This document shows, one piece after another, positions 32,301 through 43,500 of a stretch of 64,000 nucleotides of DNA. Location of the stretch: NCBI GenBank assembly GCA_946811695.1, contig OX328123.1:29552322-29616321 (forward strand). Reading direction: 5' to 3'. Made by a program: the position numbers and the translations under genes. Source of the stretch: Gonocerus acuteangulatus (Eukaryota > Arthropoda > Insecta > Hemiptera > Coreidae). The notes beneath the pieces were generated by a model, which did not search any database, was not told the DNA's origin, and worked only from the letters and a program-made list of their open reading frames with translations. Each line of letters opens with the position of its first letter. Within the stretch, counting starts at the first letter, position 1.

Positions 32301-33575
32301 GTTAAATAAAGTAGAAATAAACTTGTAAACATTTTAGGAATTTTTGAAACAGGACAATGGTCCATGATGGATGCCAATTGACTGAAGCAGTTTGAACCCA
32401 GTTTGGGGTTCTTATTGCTCATATTTCGTATTACTGTGTGGCAAGTTATGTCCTTTTATAGAGGCTACAGGTAGGCAAACACTGTCTTATAAAATTATAT
32501 ATATTATTGTTCAGATAATCTATGATTTTGAAATTGAATAAAGAGGAAACTTGCGGTATATACTGAATAAATCCCAATGATGTAGCCAAAGGACATGATG
32601 ACAAGGTAAATGCAGAGGAGGAAGAACTGGGCTGAAACAGAATCATTAATAATTTAGTCAACAAATAAACCTTTGTAATGATGTATGAACCATTGCTCTT
32701 GTATGAATCATCACATAAATTTGAATTTATTTGCAATTTGAATTTATGAAGTTAAGTGTGTCACATAGTAAGTATCCTTATTCTCTGGGTGTTACCTGCA
32801 CGTGTAGTCTTGCTGTTTTCTCCTGATCCAGAGTAAACGTTGACCAAGAATGTTGTCAACATTAGAGTCTGAAAAAATATATAATTTTATTATTATGCTA
32901 ATTTATAATAGGTACATTAATTCTTACATTACAGTAAAATACTATTATAATGTGTTGATCACATAAATGGAATGTGTTTGAGTTTGTTAGGAAAAATAGA
33001 AAAGTCCGTCACGCAGGAGCTGCATAACTAAGCACTTTCCTCAGAATTTTTGTAGTGTAGAATACATTACTGAATAATTTGCTGTAAATAACCTATATAA
33101 ATAAAATAAAAACGTGAATAGTTCTGCTCATTTACATTTCTTATGAGAACTGTTCAATTATTAATTTTGTAAATAATTTGCTTCCAGAGTTATGTTAATA
33201 CATGATACTGTACTACTTAATAAATACACAAAAAGTTCATTTTCCGTCGTTTGATCTGACGCAGGAACAGGATACAGTCCCCCTAGTGGGAGATAGCGCT
33301 CCTCGCGGCGGCTTTGGGAGCCTACGTTTGGCGGGCTGAAACAGAGTTTAAAGTAAACCCTCCTTTCCAATAGACAATAGAAGTTGCGTTGAAATATAAT
33401 AAAAACTACGGCTGGCATGGTCAAATTAGTGTTTTGGGTCCGGAGTAAACCCCCCCCCCCTGCCGGTGGACCGATTTTGGTGGTTAACGAACTCGTTCAA
33501 TCGTTTGCTAATTGAACGCTATATACCACGTTTCGTGAAGAAACAACAAAAACTCTGTCCGCTATCGTGTTAACA

Positions 33576-33640
<65 letters not shown>

Positions 33641-35885
33641 TTTAACGGGGGTCATTTTCGGAGTCTACTAGGTAGGATCGATAAAGATTTGAAGAAATTT
33701 TTCAAAAATTCCGTCATGAGTGCAACCTCAATAGCTACTTTCCTTCGGAGGAAAGTGCTAAAAGGTGAATAGGTTTCACCAGGGCCGCCACATCTCAGAG
33801 CCGGGCCCGGGACCAGATCACGGGCCCCCACTTCTCACAGTCGGGCCTCCACCTCTCAGAACCAGAATGAAAATTCTAGGACTCTGAGCATTTTAAAATT
33901 ATTTTCATCTTCAGTTTTGAGCAAAATGAGAATAAAAGCCGACAATCGGTGCTGCAAAGGTCACTTTCGGTACTTTTTTTCCAATTAGCGAGGACTACAA
34001 CTGTACCCGGTTGCCCCCCCCCCATGTGGCGGCCCTGGGTTTCACCTTACTGAATTTTGCTGAATAGATGGTCGTAAAAGTAATCTTTGATCCCATCACT
34101 TGGAGGACCAGGGATTTCATTTTGGGCTTTCTTTCCACTAAGTTGTCTTCACCGCAGCTAAGAGCTTCATCGATTTTTTTTTCGTCAATTTTCGCATGAG
34201 GGAGATTACATGATGACATCGATTATAATCGATGTCATCGATAATTATCGACCAGCTGACTATATTCCGCCATATTGGATTCGTTCAGAACGTGGCCAGT
34301 CTAGTGGAACCTGGCCCAACTAGCGGATTCTCCTCCTCAAGTTAGGGCTGTAAGTTTTCATAGTTGTAACATGTACCCTGAAGAGGCACAAAAAGGATGC
34401 GAAATATTTAGGGAGGAAATAAAGTTTTTGAAACTATTTAGTGAAGTTTTAATTTTTTGACCTTCCGCCTGAACCGAATATTCGAAGATTTGAGTAAAGG
34501 GTCAGTTTAGTATATATATAAAATATTGTTCATTTTATCGATAGAGGAAGACTCCGATGTAGCTCGTCTAGATCATGCCAACCTGGTAATACGACATTTT
34601 TTGTTATAATTCAACGAACCTGCTATTAGTTGTGGTCATCCGGGTAAAAAATAGACTAAATCGGTTCATTAGATGTGGTGTTACTCCGGATCCAATTAAC
34701 TAATTTGCTCATAACGGTCGTAATTTCTAAACGTCTTGGATCTCTAATGAGGAAGAAGTGTTTTAAAAATAAACTAAATCTGTCTATTGGAAGGGGGGGG
34801 GGGGAGGTACTTTGTACTATGTTTGAAATTAATTCAGCCGACAAACGTTAGGTTGACACAGCTACCACTAGCTGCGCCTCTGTTTCGTTATGATTTTATA
34901 TAGGTTGTTCTCTTGTAACTTTTACCGCTAGGGGCGCTGTATTCTGTTTCTGCGTTGTTATTGTAGGAAGTCCTCTTTATGCAGGAGGAGGAAGTATCTT
35001 TTATTATTCATCAAGATCAATAAAAGAAAATGTGAAGTTTCTTTATATTTATTAACTACTATATAGTAGTATATTATCGAAACAGTTGTTCATTACAAAT
35101 GTAAAAGAGCAGAAGGATTCATGTTTTTATTTTATTTATATAGGTTATTTTAAAAAATTATTCAGGAATGCAGTCTTCACTACCCAATTTCTGATGAAAG
35201 TGCTTAGTGATGCAACTCCTGCGTGACAGACTTTTTTAAAAATTGTTAATCGTTAATACATGGGGCAATGCATTCGATGCATGGGACATACAGGAAAATA
35301 GAAGACCACATCTCAGGGTTACTGAGGTGTGGAAGTAAACAAAATAAATATAGGTATTAAGAATATTGTATGGAATATTTTACTGATGATTATTGTCATG
35401 AGGTAACCTATATTCCCGAAACTTTAAAAATAAATTTCTAAAAACTATTTTTCTTTTCTCTCTCAATCATATGTACTGAAAAATAGCTAAATTATCAAAT
35501 AACTAAATAATGAAATTTTAAATATTTAACGTAAATTAGAAGCAAGACTTTCCAGAAGTTAGAATCCTTGGGAGATGGCTAAAGATACAGGAAACTGCAA
35601 GGTAGTGTGTGCTACAATTTACAAAGGCTAGAATTATAAATGCCCAAGAAGGTGAAATTCTAGGAGTTAGAATGTGCTAAAAAGTAGAAGCAAGAAGATA
35701 GAATTTCCTGCTGTTTCTAAACTATAAGAGGAAGTGCGAATGAATATTGATGCTTGGATAGATTGATCAATGATTACCAGCCCTGAGAATGTGACTATGA
35801 TTACTCCGGCATCACCATTGAAGAAGAAGCAGAAGACGAATTCCCAGGTGTCATCGTCCAACTTGAATCTAACGCTGCTAGACAT
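29396..35885 (-). CDS. Tetraspan family gene C, complete (192 aa)
   Basis: Six exons: 35885-35778, 32868-32796, 32631-32564, 31141-31035, 30274-30129 and 29472-29396; 579 nt, intron phases 0,1,0,2,1, all GT-AG. Product: M-S-S-S-V-R-F-K-L ... W-E-F-V-F-C-F-F-F ... F-S-G-L; segment 1 continues T-L-M-L-T-T-F-L-V-N-V-Y; segment 2 F-F-L-L-C-I-Y-L-V-I-M-S-F-G-Y; segment 3 C-G-A-F-F-I-G-V-G-L-F-L-Y-V-V-Y-T-I-L-S-V-M-P-N. A very short loop bears [19 protein letters not shown], then segment 4 L-L-L-V-I-V-S-F-L-Y-V-I-F-I-I-G-T-F-A-Y and a basic tail ending N-L-R-H. It is the most compact member and probably closest to the family core. Exon 2 is one codon longer and exon 3 three codons shorter than in A, B and D. 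A small four-pass membrane protein is inferred; function unknown. Confidence 0.87.
29863..29985. repeat. 28-bp minisatellite, about 4 units
   Basis: Tandem units of TTTTATACTTTTATT-AAAAAGTATTGC in intron 5 of gene C. Confidence 0.9.
30275..31034. other. Intron 4 of gene C
   Basis: Non-coding, with a G run near 30677. A 70-codon open frame on the minus strand (30742-30954) is hydrophobic but has no family motif and no splice context, so I do not call it. Confidence 0.4.
31355..31752. mobile_element. Short inverted-repeat element (MITE-like)
   Basis: Left terminus GAGGGTTCAGAGCACAACTA followed by GACCAAGTCCAT. The right end is the exact complement (ATGGACTTGGTCTAGTTGTG and CTCTGAACCCTC). It spans about 395 bp, with no coding content, in intron 3 of gene C. 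No clear target duplication was found. Confidence 0.75.
33780..34037. mobile_element. hAT-type MITE (CAGGGCCGCCACAT family), copy 1
   Basis: Begins CAGGGCCGCCACATCTCAGA and ends ATGTGGCGGCCCTG. The 14-bp termini are perfectly inverted. The flanking octamer GGTTTCAC is exactly duplicated (33772-33779 and 34038-34045). Both features are standard for hAT non-autonomous elements. A second copy lies at 46212. Confidence 0.93.
34212..34239. repeat. Perfect 28-bp palindrome
   Basis: GATGACATCGATTATAATCG followed by ATGTCATC reads identically on both strands. It is unspaced and lies next to a further GATCGATAAT-type word (ATCGATAATTATCG). No element boundary was recognised around it. Confidence 0.9.
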
Positions 35886-36937
35886 ATTCCTAGAGATATT
35901 AGCAAAATTATCGTTTCCACTTTACTTAACCAAATACAAGCTCTGAGATCATATGGTATTTGTTTTTTATTATAGGTTAGCCATAGAAATACTTAGGGAT
36001 ATAAGGCAATTTATTTATGTGATGCTGACCAGATATGATCGGTTGCTGGTCGCGGCACTTCGAACAGCCCTTTGAAGAATCATTGCATAATAAATATTAA
36101 ATATATAAATATAAAATCGTCGTCATACATATGATAGCACTAGCAAAGAACAAGTCAGATCTTACTTTTTAAGGCCTCGTACTGGTTTCCACTTTTCATA
36201 ATAACATTTAGACGTATGATAAATGGGGCTAATAAACCGGTCACAAGCACTGTAGCACAACTGACTCAGATGTACATGGTCACTGTCTAAGCAGCAGGTG
36301 TTAGCTGCCGAGTCAGTGAGCGCCAGACACAGATTGTAGCTCGTTCAGTTAAATGGAATAGTTCAAAACCGCATGCTGAGGGAAATATTCATCCATGGTT
36401 CCGCCATTTGCATTACCATTTCAATGAACGAAACGCTCCATGGAACTCAATAGAAGCTGGTTATGTCTCGTTTAAGACCAGGGAAGGCTTTGGGAGGTCA
36501 ATAAGGGATAGTATTTAATGTTTATCAATATTTAGCCAAAGGTAAGGCTAAAAACACTATAGCCTGTTCAAATCTTATCAGTTTTATCTTTTATAATCTT
36601 ATCAGTTTTCAACCGTTACCCAAGTCGCATCGCTTGTGGGATCCGAAACGTCGTATTTTAAATAGCTTTCAACCTTAGCTTTGGCAAAGTATTGAGAAAC
36701 ATTAAACAATCAAAGCCTTTCGTGTTCCTAAACGAGACATAATCAGTTTATGAAGTGATTCACGTTAAGCGTTCGATCATTAAAAGGCTTTGCAAATGGC
36801 GAAACAGAAGGGAAAGGGCAGGGAGAAATTCCCGCCCAGATGTTCGCGAATGCGCAATTGAACTCCTGGGCTTATCTGAACAGGCTATAGTTAAGGGTGG
36901 AGTGAATAAAAGCTAGAATCTAACAGGTAGAATCTAG
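35886..36937. other. Intergenic region between gene C (leftward) and the B56 gene
   Basis: Should contain the gene C promoter. Around 36470-36890 there are inverted words (GGTTATGTCTCGTTTA versus TAAACGAGACATAATC; CTATAGCCTGTTCA versus TGAACAGGCTATAG) that may be remains of an inverted-repeat element of about 430 bp. No gene recognised. Confidence 0.5.
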
Positions 36938-38470
36938 ACCTCTGTGAACTTGGCACCCCACTTTAAAAAGAAAAGATGACAATAGACTAAAAAAACAAAA
37001 CAAATCGGTTGTAGTTAATTGTAGTGAAAAAAATTTCGTTTGTAGTTTTACCGTTTTGAGAAACGGGGGGTAAAAAAAAAACCCCGCACCCGACTTCAAG
37101 CGATTGGAACCAATCCATTTTTATTCGACGTAAAATCGTTTGTAGTTGTTTGTAGTGAAAGAATTTTTGCTTGTAGTTAACCAGAAAAAAAGTTACAGCC
37201 GTTTTTTGAATTTTCAAAATCGCAACTTTTTCAGTTTTAGAGGTGCGTGTTTTTTTTTGGTCCAAATTCATTCGAAATCGTTTGTAGTGAAAGAATTTTC
37301 GTTTGTAGTTGCCTAGAAAAAAAGTTACAGCCGTTTTCTGAATTTTCAAAATGGCAATTTTTTCAGTTTTAGGGGTGCGTGTTATTTTATGGTCCCAATG
37401 CATTCGAAATCGTTTGTAGTTTATAGTAGTGAAAGCGTTGTTGCCTAGAAAAAAAGTTACAGACGTTTTCTTGAATTTTCCAAAATCGGCTGTTGCAGCT
37501 CAGAAAAAAAGTGTTCTGGACAACCACAAACGGAAATGCTTTCACTACTATCAACTACAAACGATTTCGAATGCATTGGGACCATAAAAAAACACGCACC
37601 TCTAAAACTGAAAAAATTGCGATTTTGAAAATTCAAAAAACGGCTGTAACTTTTTTTCTAGGCAACTACAAACGAAAATCCTTTCACTACTATAAACTAC
37701 AAACCATTTCAAATGCATTGGGACCATAAAAAAACACGCACCCCTAAAACAGAAAAAAATTGCCATTTTGAAAATTCAAAAAACGGCTGTAACTTTTTTT
37801 CTAGGCAACTACAAACGAAAATTCTTTCACTACAAACAACTACCAACGATTTCTTATGCATTGGAACCATAAAAAAACACGCACCCCTAAAACTGAAAAA
37901 ATTGCCATTTTGAAAATTCAAAAAACGGCTGTAACTTTTTTTCTAGGCAACTACAAACGAAAATTCTTTCCCTACAAACAACTACCAACGATTTCTTATG
38001 CATTGGAACCATAAAAAAACACGCACCTCTAAAACTGAAAAAATTGCCATTTTGAAAATTCAGAAAACGGCTGTAACTTTTTTTCTGGTTAACTACAAAA
38101 GAAAATTCTTTCACTACTATCAACTACAAACGATTTCAAATGCATTGGGACCATAAAAAAACACGCACCCCTAAAACTGAAAAAATTGCCATTTTGAAAA
38201 TTCAAAAAACGGCTGTAACTTTTTTTCTGGGCAACTACAAACGAAAATTCTTTCACTACAAACGATTTTACGTAGAATAAAAATGGTTTGGTTCCAATCG
38301 GTTGAAGTCGGGTGCGGGGAATTTTTTGACCCCCCCCCCCCCCGTTTCTCAAAAACGGTGCAACTACAAACAAAATTTTTTTCTCTAAAAATAACTACAA
38401 ACGATTTGCAATTTTTTGAGTCTATTGTCATATTTTTTTTCGAAAGTGGGGGTGCCAAGTTCACAGAGGT
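36938..38470. mobile_element. Foldback element with tandem-repeat arms
   Basis: 1533 bp, beginning ACCTCTGTGAACTTGGCACC and ending with its complement. The flanking 9-bp duplication is AGAATCTAG (36929-36937 and 38471-38479). The arms are built from an approximately 140-bp unit (containing AAACACGCACCCCTAAAACT, AAAAAACGGCTGTAACTTTT and GGCAACTACAAACGAAAATT), present in about two to three inverted copies on the left and five on the right. The frequent A, T and C runs give open frames on both strands, but these follow the repeat and look non-coding. A foldback with internally repetitive arms and 9-bp duplication resembles Drosophila FB or Mutator-type foldbacks. Confidence 0.88.
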
Positions 38471-38734
38471 AGAATCTAGCCTTTACATGTACATAGCTCT
38501 TCCTCAATAAGGAGTGAATAAACAAGAGCTACTTCTAGGTAGCAAGATCTAAGTAAGTTAGTATCATCTCCTGATAAACTAAGGAAATTCTAAGGGTAGC
38601 TGTTGCTAACCCCTAGCTGCAGCTAGGATTCCTACCTCCCCTGTCTTATCCGTCTTTCTTCCTGTCAGGGTTTGTTGCTTGTCTCTTTCTCTCTCCTCAT
38701 CGGGCTGCGTGAGCTTATGCAACTGTCGACACGC

Positions 38735-38791
38735 ATGGGCCCTATTAGAGGGGGGGGGCTGCAGCCCCCTCCGAAATCGGTAAAGATTTGT

Positions 38792-38860
<69 letters not shown>

Positions 38861-40130
38861 TCAGAAAAAATAATTTCTTTTTGGTGCAATATCATTTTAA
38901 TTGGCTAACTATTCCAAGATCTAGATTGATAATATTCCATACGGGTCATTCCATGTCAAATCAACACACTTTTTGACCTCACCCTTTCCGATTTTTAAGA
39001 AAATTGGTACACCCAAAGTAGGTGTTGGGGCATATAATAATACCAAATTTCAAATTTTTATTTAAAACGGTTATCAAAATACGGCCACGTAAAGTTTTCA
39101 AAAAGCGTCAAAATCTCGCTTTTTCAAAATATTTAAATAGACATAACTCCTCTCCTGTTTACGTTACAAACATGGAGAAGGTGCCATTGTTTAGCTCTTT
39201 ATATGCACATTTTAACGACATGCAACACATGATAGGTTACGAGAACATAATTTTTTTCAAAATCAAAAATAAAATTTTGAATCTAAATATTTTCAAAAAC
39301 GCATCTTCAAAAATTTTGAAAAAATTATATATAATACTTCATATTATTACTAATTTTTATAGCAAATTTGGTTATGGGATGGAAATGGATTCTAAGTCAA
39401 AATAATTTAAAACCGAAGGCGGCTTTGGACTAATTTTACGTATTTTTATATATAAAAGCTTAATTAATACATAATTGTATAATTTAATTCAAACTTTACT
39501 GTTGCATATATTTTGTAGACACTTTAACTTCATTATCTTAATTACAAAACTTATTTAAAAAAATATTATACCTTAATAATTTGTTGTAGTAAGTTTAATT
39601 TAGAATATTTGTCTAAAATTTAATGATATATTGTACTCAAAATATTTTAATTGACTAAGAACTTAAAAACATAAATATCAAAAATTTACATATTTATAAA
39701 TGTTAAACTATTAAAGTGGTTGAATATTTTACAGTGAAACTTGCACTTGAGGTCTGCAAATGTTGGAGGTACTGGGATAACGTTTCATCGCTTCTTAAAA
39801 TTTCATATTCGGTTACCACGTCATTTCTCTCTTTTGGAGTTATGAGCTAAACAATGACACCTTCTCCATGTTTCTAACGTAAACAGGAGAGGAGTTGTGT
39901 CTATTTAAATATTTTGAAAAAGCGAGATTTTGACGCTTTTTGACAATTTTACGAGGCCGTATTTTGAAAACTGTTTTAGATAAAAATTTGAAATTTATAA
40001 TTTTTATTTGTCCCAATATCTACTTTGGGTGTACCAATTTTCATTAAAATCGGAAAGGGTGAGGTCAAAAAATGTGTTGATTTGACAAATACTCCCAGCC
40101 TCTCCCGAAATTATTTTCTCCGCCCCCTCG
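38735..40130. mobile_element. hAT-like MITE remnant interrupted by a long-TIR element
   Basis: GGGGGGCTGCAGCCCCCTCC, a 67-bp poly-A (38792-38858), GATCTAGATTGATAATATTCC (left part) and CTCCCAGCCTCTCCCGAAAT (right part, about 40088-40130) are MITE-family blocks. They are separated by the 1.1-kb element at 38943-40087. Confidence 0.7.
38943..40087. mobile_element. 1.1-kb element with about 280-bp inverted arms
   Basis: Left arm TGTCAAATCAACACACTTTT ... GACCTCACCCTTTCCGATTT ... CGTCAAAATCTCGCTTTTTC, continuing to ACTCCTCTCCTGTTTACGTT. The right arm is its complement, ending TGTTGATTTGACA. The centre is AT-rich without a transposase. The arms contain short open frames on the plus strand, which I treat as chance. 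Confidence 0.85.
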
Positions 40131-40593
40131 TCAAACTATACAATATTTTACCAACTATTTTCATGCTGTTTCTAGTTAGAATAACATGCTCTTCGCTTTA
40201 GATGCGGAGCATCATCATCAATAAATAATAATAAATAGTTAGAATAACATTTCTGACAACTAAATAGCTGAATGTAAAGAAAACTTAATATTTTCAAAAT
40301 AAGGCAATTGGTTCCTTTCTGATTAACTAGGTTCATACATCCAAAAAAAAAAAGTCCCAATATGGTTAGCTCCGATTGGTCTACTAATACTATGGCATTA
40401 TTTGACTTAAATAAAGCATTTGACTATTTAAATAAATAAGCATTTGACTGCTTGAACACATCCTCAGGCAATGAGTTTATTTCAATTGCATACTGTTGAA
40501 TTAATTGAACAAACACGTGTGCGAGACAAGGTTAGGACCCTGGGGGAAATCCATTATTTTTTAGCCTAATTGCATTTATGTAAGATATTTGGA

Positions 40594-43500
40594 ATGGCTG
40601 AGAGTAAAATCCCTCCTGACATCAACACAAACCTGGAAGAACTGAGCAATGAAGAATATGCCGAAATGGATTATGAAGAGAATCATAGCCTCAGCGGGGA
40701 GCTGAAAAATAGAGACGAAGAAATACTTCCAGCTATCGGAATTGCAAAGAAGAAATTGGACATTAATACTGCCAGCAAGGAAGAAATCTCAACGAAATGC
40801 GAGAACTTAAAGAAGATTTTGATTTACTTAGAGTACTATAAAAAACTGGGAAAATGTCCAGCTGAAAGCATTGTTGGTGAAATCGTAAGTGAAAATCGCT
40901 ATTCGTGAGATTTTGTAGCTGGAGGGTAAACAACATCAACAATGGATCAAATATAATTCTGGACGCCTGGTGGCCGTGACTCTTAAGGTGTGTGCTTCAG
41001 GGCCTAAGGTCTTAGGGTTCGATTTCCACTAGAGGTAAAAAAAAATAAGGTAAAAATGCAGTTTCACGCCCTCCAAACCGATTTCTTTCAAATTTTGTAC
41101 AATAACGTATTTTGATGCACTAAACACGAATACGATAAAAAAAAAAACCCTTCGCATTTAACTAGGAAAGAAGTTATTAAGCACTTAAGTTCACTGTTAT
41201 GCAGGTTATGAGAGCTAATGTAAACAACTAAATTTGTGACGACTTTAAGGCATACATGACTTTAATGCATACATGCCATGCGTTTCCGCTCGCTACGCTC
41301 GCTCAAGAAGATAACAAAACCCCAGTCAATCCAACTCGCTAAAATTAATAGAATATAATATTAAGCACTAAATGGACGTTAAAATTTAAATAAATAAATA
41401 AATAAGCACTAAAGTTAGGAAGGTTATAAAACTAGGCGTCATCAGCGTATTTGTAAACACGCGCATGCGCAGATATGTGACCTTAAGTGCTTAATAACTT
41501 CTTTCCTAGTTAAATGCGAAGGTTTTTTTTTTTTTATCGTATTCGTGTTTAATAGCACACGCATGCGCAGATATGTAACATTGGGAAATCGTGAACTCTC
41601 ATTTGAAATGTTCAGAAACCATTTATTCAAAAATATTGTTAATTTTAAGGGCATCATCACCCGTCGTCACCTGTCGCTTAAGGGCATACGTGCTATGCGT
41701 TTCCGCTCGCTACGCTCTCTCAAGAAGATAACAAAACCCCAGTCAATCCAACTCGCTAAAATTGCAACTTCTAAAAATAAAACCTGCATAACAGCGAACT
41801 TGAGTGCTTAATAACTTCATTTCTAGTTGAATGCGAACTTTTTTTTTTTTATCGTATTCGTGTTTAGTGCATCAAAATACGTTATTGTACAAAATTTGAA
41901 AGAAATCGGTGTGGAGGGCGTGAAACTGCACCAAAAATAACGAAATTTTTACCAAAAATAAAGCGCCTCCACCTCTATAATCCTGGCTTAAAAAGGCCAA
42001 TTAACTGTAGAAAACCCGTCCCCAAAATTTACAAGTGGAGGTTAAAAAATTAAACCGATATTCAGGATTTTTTTCAGCGAGCCCTGAGATGGCAAATTTC
42101 TGCCACCGGTGGGGATCGAACCCGCCATCTTCCTTTATGAATCTAGCGCGCTAACCTCTAGACCACGGGAGATCCCATTAATATAATTCTGGTTTAATTT
42201 TGATAGCTTGGAATAGAAACGTTAAATGTTTTGCCCTAAAGTTCTTTCAATTTTTGCTGGAAACTTTGCTTTGTATTCTATTTTAAAGAAAGAGTACTAA
42301 TATCGTTATTATAAAACGGGTATTGGTGGTAGAAGGTTGAAAATTGACGGTTGAATGTATTGTCCAAAGCGAAATTAGAGCCTTCTGCTCAAATTAAGGA
42401 ACATAAATATGCATTAGCTCCAACCAACGAACCTATGTAATGTACCTACTGTAAAACATACATCTTTCTTATTCGTACATGGCGAACGCCAGGCGACTCT
42501 CTTTTGTGGCTATTTTTGGGACACTTTTTTGTAACTTTTTTTTTCAGTTTAGTCATCACTAAAGCATATTTATGCTAAAAACATATGTTAGAAATAGACG
42601 TGCCAGGGTCTACAATCACGGAACTGAGTCTGGCACAACTTTTTTTGTTTGCCAAGCCATTAGTATATTTATCTACGATACCTTTTGTAGTGTCAGAGAA
42701 ATTCCAGGACCAACTTGGCCGGGAGAGTTGAAACAACCTGAAGGAATCGGGGTGGTTCACTTTAAGGAGTTCCCAAACGCGAACAGATTCATCTGTGAGA
42801 AAAAAATCCTCTCCTGTTCCGAATGGACAAACGCAATAAAACTTAATGTGAACTATGCGCCACTTCGTGGTGTTCCCGGTGTGGCAGGAGCAGCTGATTT
42901 AGGAACCCTCTGTCGCAAATGCGGCAGGGAGACCGAAACACCAGCACATCTGCTTGGTAGTTGTCCTAACAGCGTGCTCCTCGTCACCCGGAGGCACCAC
43001 AACGTGAAGCATAGAATCATTGAGCACCTCAAAGAAAACGATTACCAATGTTTTGAAGAGGTATACGGAGTCGATGAGGATGGAACACCAAGATATGCCG
43101 ACATTATAGCGTTTCGCAAAAATGAGAAAACGGCATATATCCTCGATCCCACGGTCCGCTTCGAAAATAACGACACCAAGGAGGCTGAAAACATAGATGC
43201 GGAAAAGAAAACTATATATACGAAATGCGTAGCGTACTACAAAGAAAAGTTCCAGGAAGAATTTGGGAAGAGGGAATACTTTGTGAAAGGACTGTGGTTC
43301 GGAACGCGAGGGACCATTCCGAAGAGCACAGCCATCTTCCTCTCGAAGAACTGGGACTGACAGCAGATCACCTGGCAGCATTGGCCGAGTCCATATTAGT
43401 GGATACATTGGGAATAATCTCCAATCATATCTATAGTCACTGAGTGCTTATCATCCATTCACACTGTTGTCTTATATACTTTAGACTTTATTTTCATTTC

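Larger units (their letters stand above)
32998..35236. mobile_element. 2.2-kb element with long inverted terminal arms and nested insertions
   Basis: Left arm (about 32998-33170) starts AAGTCCGTCACGCAGGAGCT. The right arm (about 35060-35236) ends with its complement, AACTCCTGCGTGACAGACTT. Both share CTATATAAATAAAATAAAAA over roughly 170 bp. Between the arms lie a (TA)n array (33579-33637), a repeat found also at 7380-7490 and 17890-18130 (GATCGATAAAGATTTGAAGA), and a hAT-type MITE at 33780. It is in intron 1 of gene C. Confidence 0.72.

Noticed and set aside
36987..38510. Several 60-140-codon open frames on both strands
   Set aside because: They follow the 140-bp repeat of the foldback element in both orientations and are low-complexity Lys/Phe/Thr repeats, not genes.
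43225..43443. Separate open frame after the R2-like frame
   Set aside because: Overlaps the R2-like endonuclease in another frame; no independent evidence.
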